Origin: Lepidostoma basale
Lineage: Eukaryota; Arthropoda; Insecta; Trichoptera; Lepidostomatidae
Assembly (NCBI GenBank): GCA_022606425.2
Contig: JAHDVF020000851.1
Location: 248,001 to 312,000 of the forward strand
Reading direction: 5' to 3'
DNA: 64,000 nt
The notes below the pieces were generated by a model. It saw only the letters and a list, made by a program, of their open reading frames with translations, did not search any database and was not told the origin of the DNA. Of this stretch, positions 62,545 through 64,000 are shown piece by piece. Each line of letters starts with the position of its first letter. Position 1 is the first letter of the stretch. The translations under genes and the position numbers were made by a program.

Positions 62545-62583
62545 ACTTTGATAATGCATAAGAATGGCGAAACATGTCATTCC
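62545..62583 (+). ncRNA. Hammerhead-like motif (family I), degenerate
   Basis: CUUUGAUAAUGC, AUAAGAAU, GGC, GAAAC, AUGUC, AU, as in the family I palindrome centre. It lies just upstream of an RT remnant. Confidence 0.4.
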
Positions 62584-62629
62584 ATATAAAAAGACATTGA
62601 ACTTGGTTTTGAATAATATTTGCTTCACT

Positions 62630-63620
62630 GATGGTCCCGAAATGTTTGTTAAGATTGTACTCCTCTTCACGATGGAGTAAAGGCAACAGTCTTAAGTAAT
62701 GGAGCTCTGTCTGATATTTTTAATGTCAGGGCTGGAGTGACGCAGGATTGCGTTTTTACACCAACAGTGTTCTCATTAACTTGGCCGCCATTCTGGAAAT
62801 TATAACGCACAAGGTATCACAAGGCAACTGGTATACACCTTTCAAACTGCATCGAAGGAGGTCTCAACCTTAGAAAGCATCAATCCAAAAGGATCACGCA
62901 AGACCTGTCCTGTTACTGGACTTATAATACGCAAATGATTCTGTTTTTTCACGGGACTTCAAGAAATTATTAATGTGTTTGTAGAAGCGTACGATATGAT
63001 AAGAAGAACCAAAATCTCCAAACATTGCTCAACAACTGATATTTGTAAAATACAACTTGAGCCTATCTCACATTACACAGTCCTTGGTTAATACATTATA
63101 TATCCCATAAACACAAATTGATGAAGAGATCCAACACCGAATAAAGCCGGACAGCGTCGCCCTTGAGCTTATGAAAAGAATAATCTTTGATAACAACAAC
63201 CCAAGGAAGGACACCAAAATGCTCGTTGTCCTGCCAATACTCCTATACAACTAAGATACACGGACCATACAAATAAAGCATTGGAGAGGAACCACCAACG
63301 TTGTCTACGAAGGATGCTAAACGCGAAATGTCAGGATCTATGCTGACAATGTAACAAGTGATAAGACCGCCATTATTCAGCGATAACTGAGCAGGCCATG
63401 TCATAATTATCCCCGAGACTAGACTCCAAAGAAAATTATTTACTCTCAGCTGACCCACCGAAACGTTCACGCGGAGGTCAGAGGAAAGTTCCAGGAAAGT
63501 TTCTTTAAAAGCGAAACTCGAAAGGACGAACATTGAAAATGAATGCTCAGAAAAGACGATGAACAGCAGTACATAAAGGTACGCAAGACTACGAAGCACA
63601 GTTCGAGACGATACTGCTGG
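62630..63620 (+). pseudogene. Decayed RTE-type reverse transcriptase palm region
   Basis: The first frame reads KATVLSNGALSDIFNVRAGV then TQDCVFTPTVFSL, corresponding to the V..GV.QGC.LSP.LF palm motif of RTE-type RTs (G to D at the usual GC). GGLNLR follows and the catalytic YADD region cannot be found because of stops and frameshifts. It is the only palm-domain remnant of a LINE in the window. Near-direct repeats flank it at 62590 and 63818. Confidence 0.6.
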
Positions 63621-64000
63621 AGGAAGAGAAGAAATGAGGGACCATCGGAAGATAGTGTTGTTACCATTGCTCTAGATGCTGCTGAGTTTATGGGTCCAGG
63701 AATGGACTGTACAGCCATATGGGAACTCACATCCGTAAAATACAGTCTTTGATGACGATGAAATAGTATGTTTGATATAAAATAAAACACAATTCACACC
63801 ATGAGTGATAGTAAAGCAAATGTCATTGAACTTGATTTTGAATGATATTTTTTTCACTGGTCGGCGATCGCATATAAATACATACATAAAAACCATATAT
63901 GTAATACTTGACGTTGCACCACTAAAACAGCGGAAATACACGGTGTTCAAAAGTAGAATGAAGGTTTGAAATTAGATATTACTATATTGAACTTAAAACC

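Noticed and set aside
62630..63620. Penelope-like reverse transcriptase that would explain the ribozyme motifs
   Set aside because: The readable palm stretch (VRAGVTQDCVFTPTVFSL) is of RTE type, and no GIY-YIG or Penelope-specific motif was found.

Overview
This window looks like AT-rich arthropod nuclear DNA, most likely from an insect and possibly a lepidopteran. The evidence is a three-exon glycine-rich cuticle-type gene with a canonical TATA/initiator promoter, a BEL/Pao LTR retrotransposon, RTE-type non-LTR remnants, tRNA-derived SINEs and a hAT-type MITE. There are no bacterial operons, CRISPR arrays or rRNA genes. Taxonomic placement is inference.

Layout. Positions 1-29.8 kb are a graveyard of 5'-truncated, frame-broken non-LTR copies, mostly one RTE-like family with two kinds of 3' tail, (TTG)n and (GTTA)n. 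Other LINE fragments (two further RTE-like groups, an L2/CR1-like group), SINEs and short inverted-repeat elements are interspersed. Positions 29918-37637 hold a nearly intact 7.7 kb BEL/Pao element with LTRs that read as identical, a GATGG target duplication, a tRNA-Tyr primer site and a 1891-codon gag-pol frame. One in-frame UGA separates that frame from its N-terminal gag segment. Positions 37.6-54.6 kb return to repeat-rich DNA, with a 267 bp (TA)n tract and a hAT MITE. Positions 54.6-57.5 kb carry the only convincing host gene, encoding a secreted His/Gly-rich cuticle-like protein of 425 residues. Positions 57.5-64 kb are again intergenic and repetitive.

The most interesting signal is not an ORF. 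Many short repeats share a core of CUGANGA-like sequence, a 4-6 bp hairpin, GAAAC, and a tiny palindrome (AUG, AGCU or CCGG type) ending in UC or UU. This is the architecture of small hammerhead ribozymes with almost no stem III, which are known from Penelope-like retroelements. Two families show compensatory stem changes between divergent copies. Several loci carry the motif as outward-facing inverted pairs inside palindromes of roughly 100-200 bp. No Penelope reverse transcriptase or GIY-YIG endonuclease is visible, so these appear to be non-autonomous.

How parts relate: the RTE family probably mobilised a non-coding element (called N here) that carries the RTE 3' end. The BEL element then inserted into one N copy, an RTE copy into another, and SINEs into RTE copies, giving a readable relative order of insertions.
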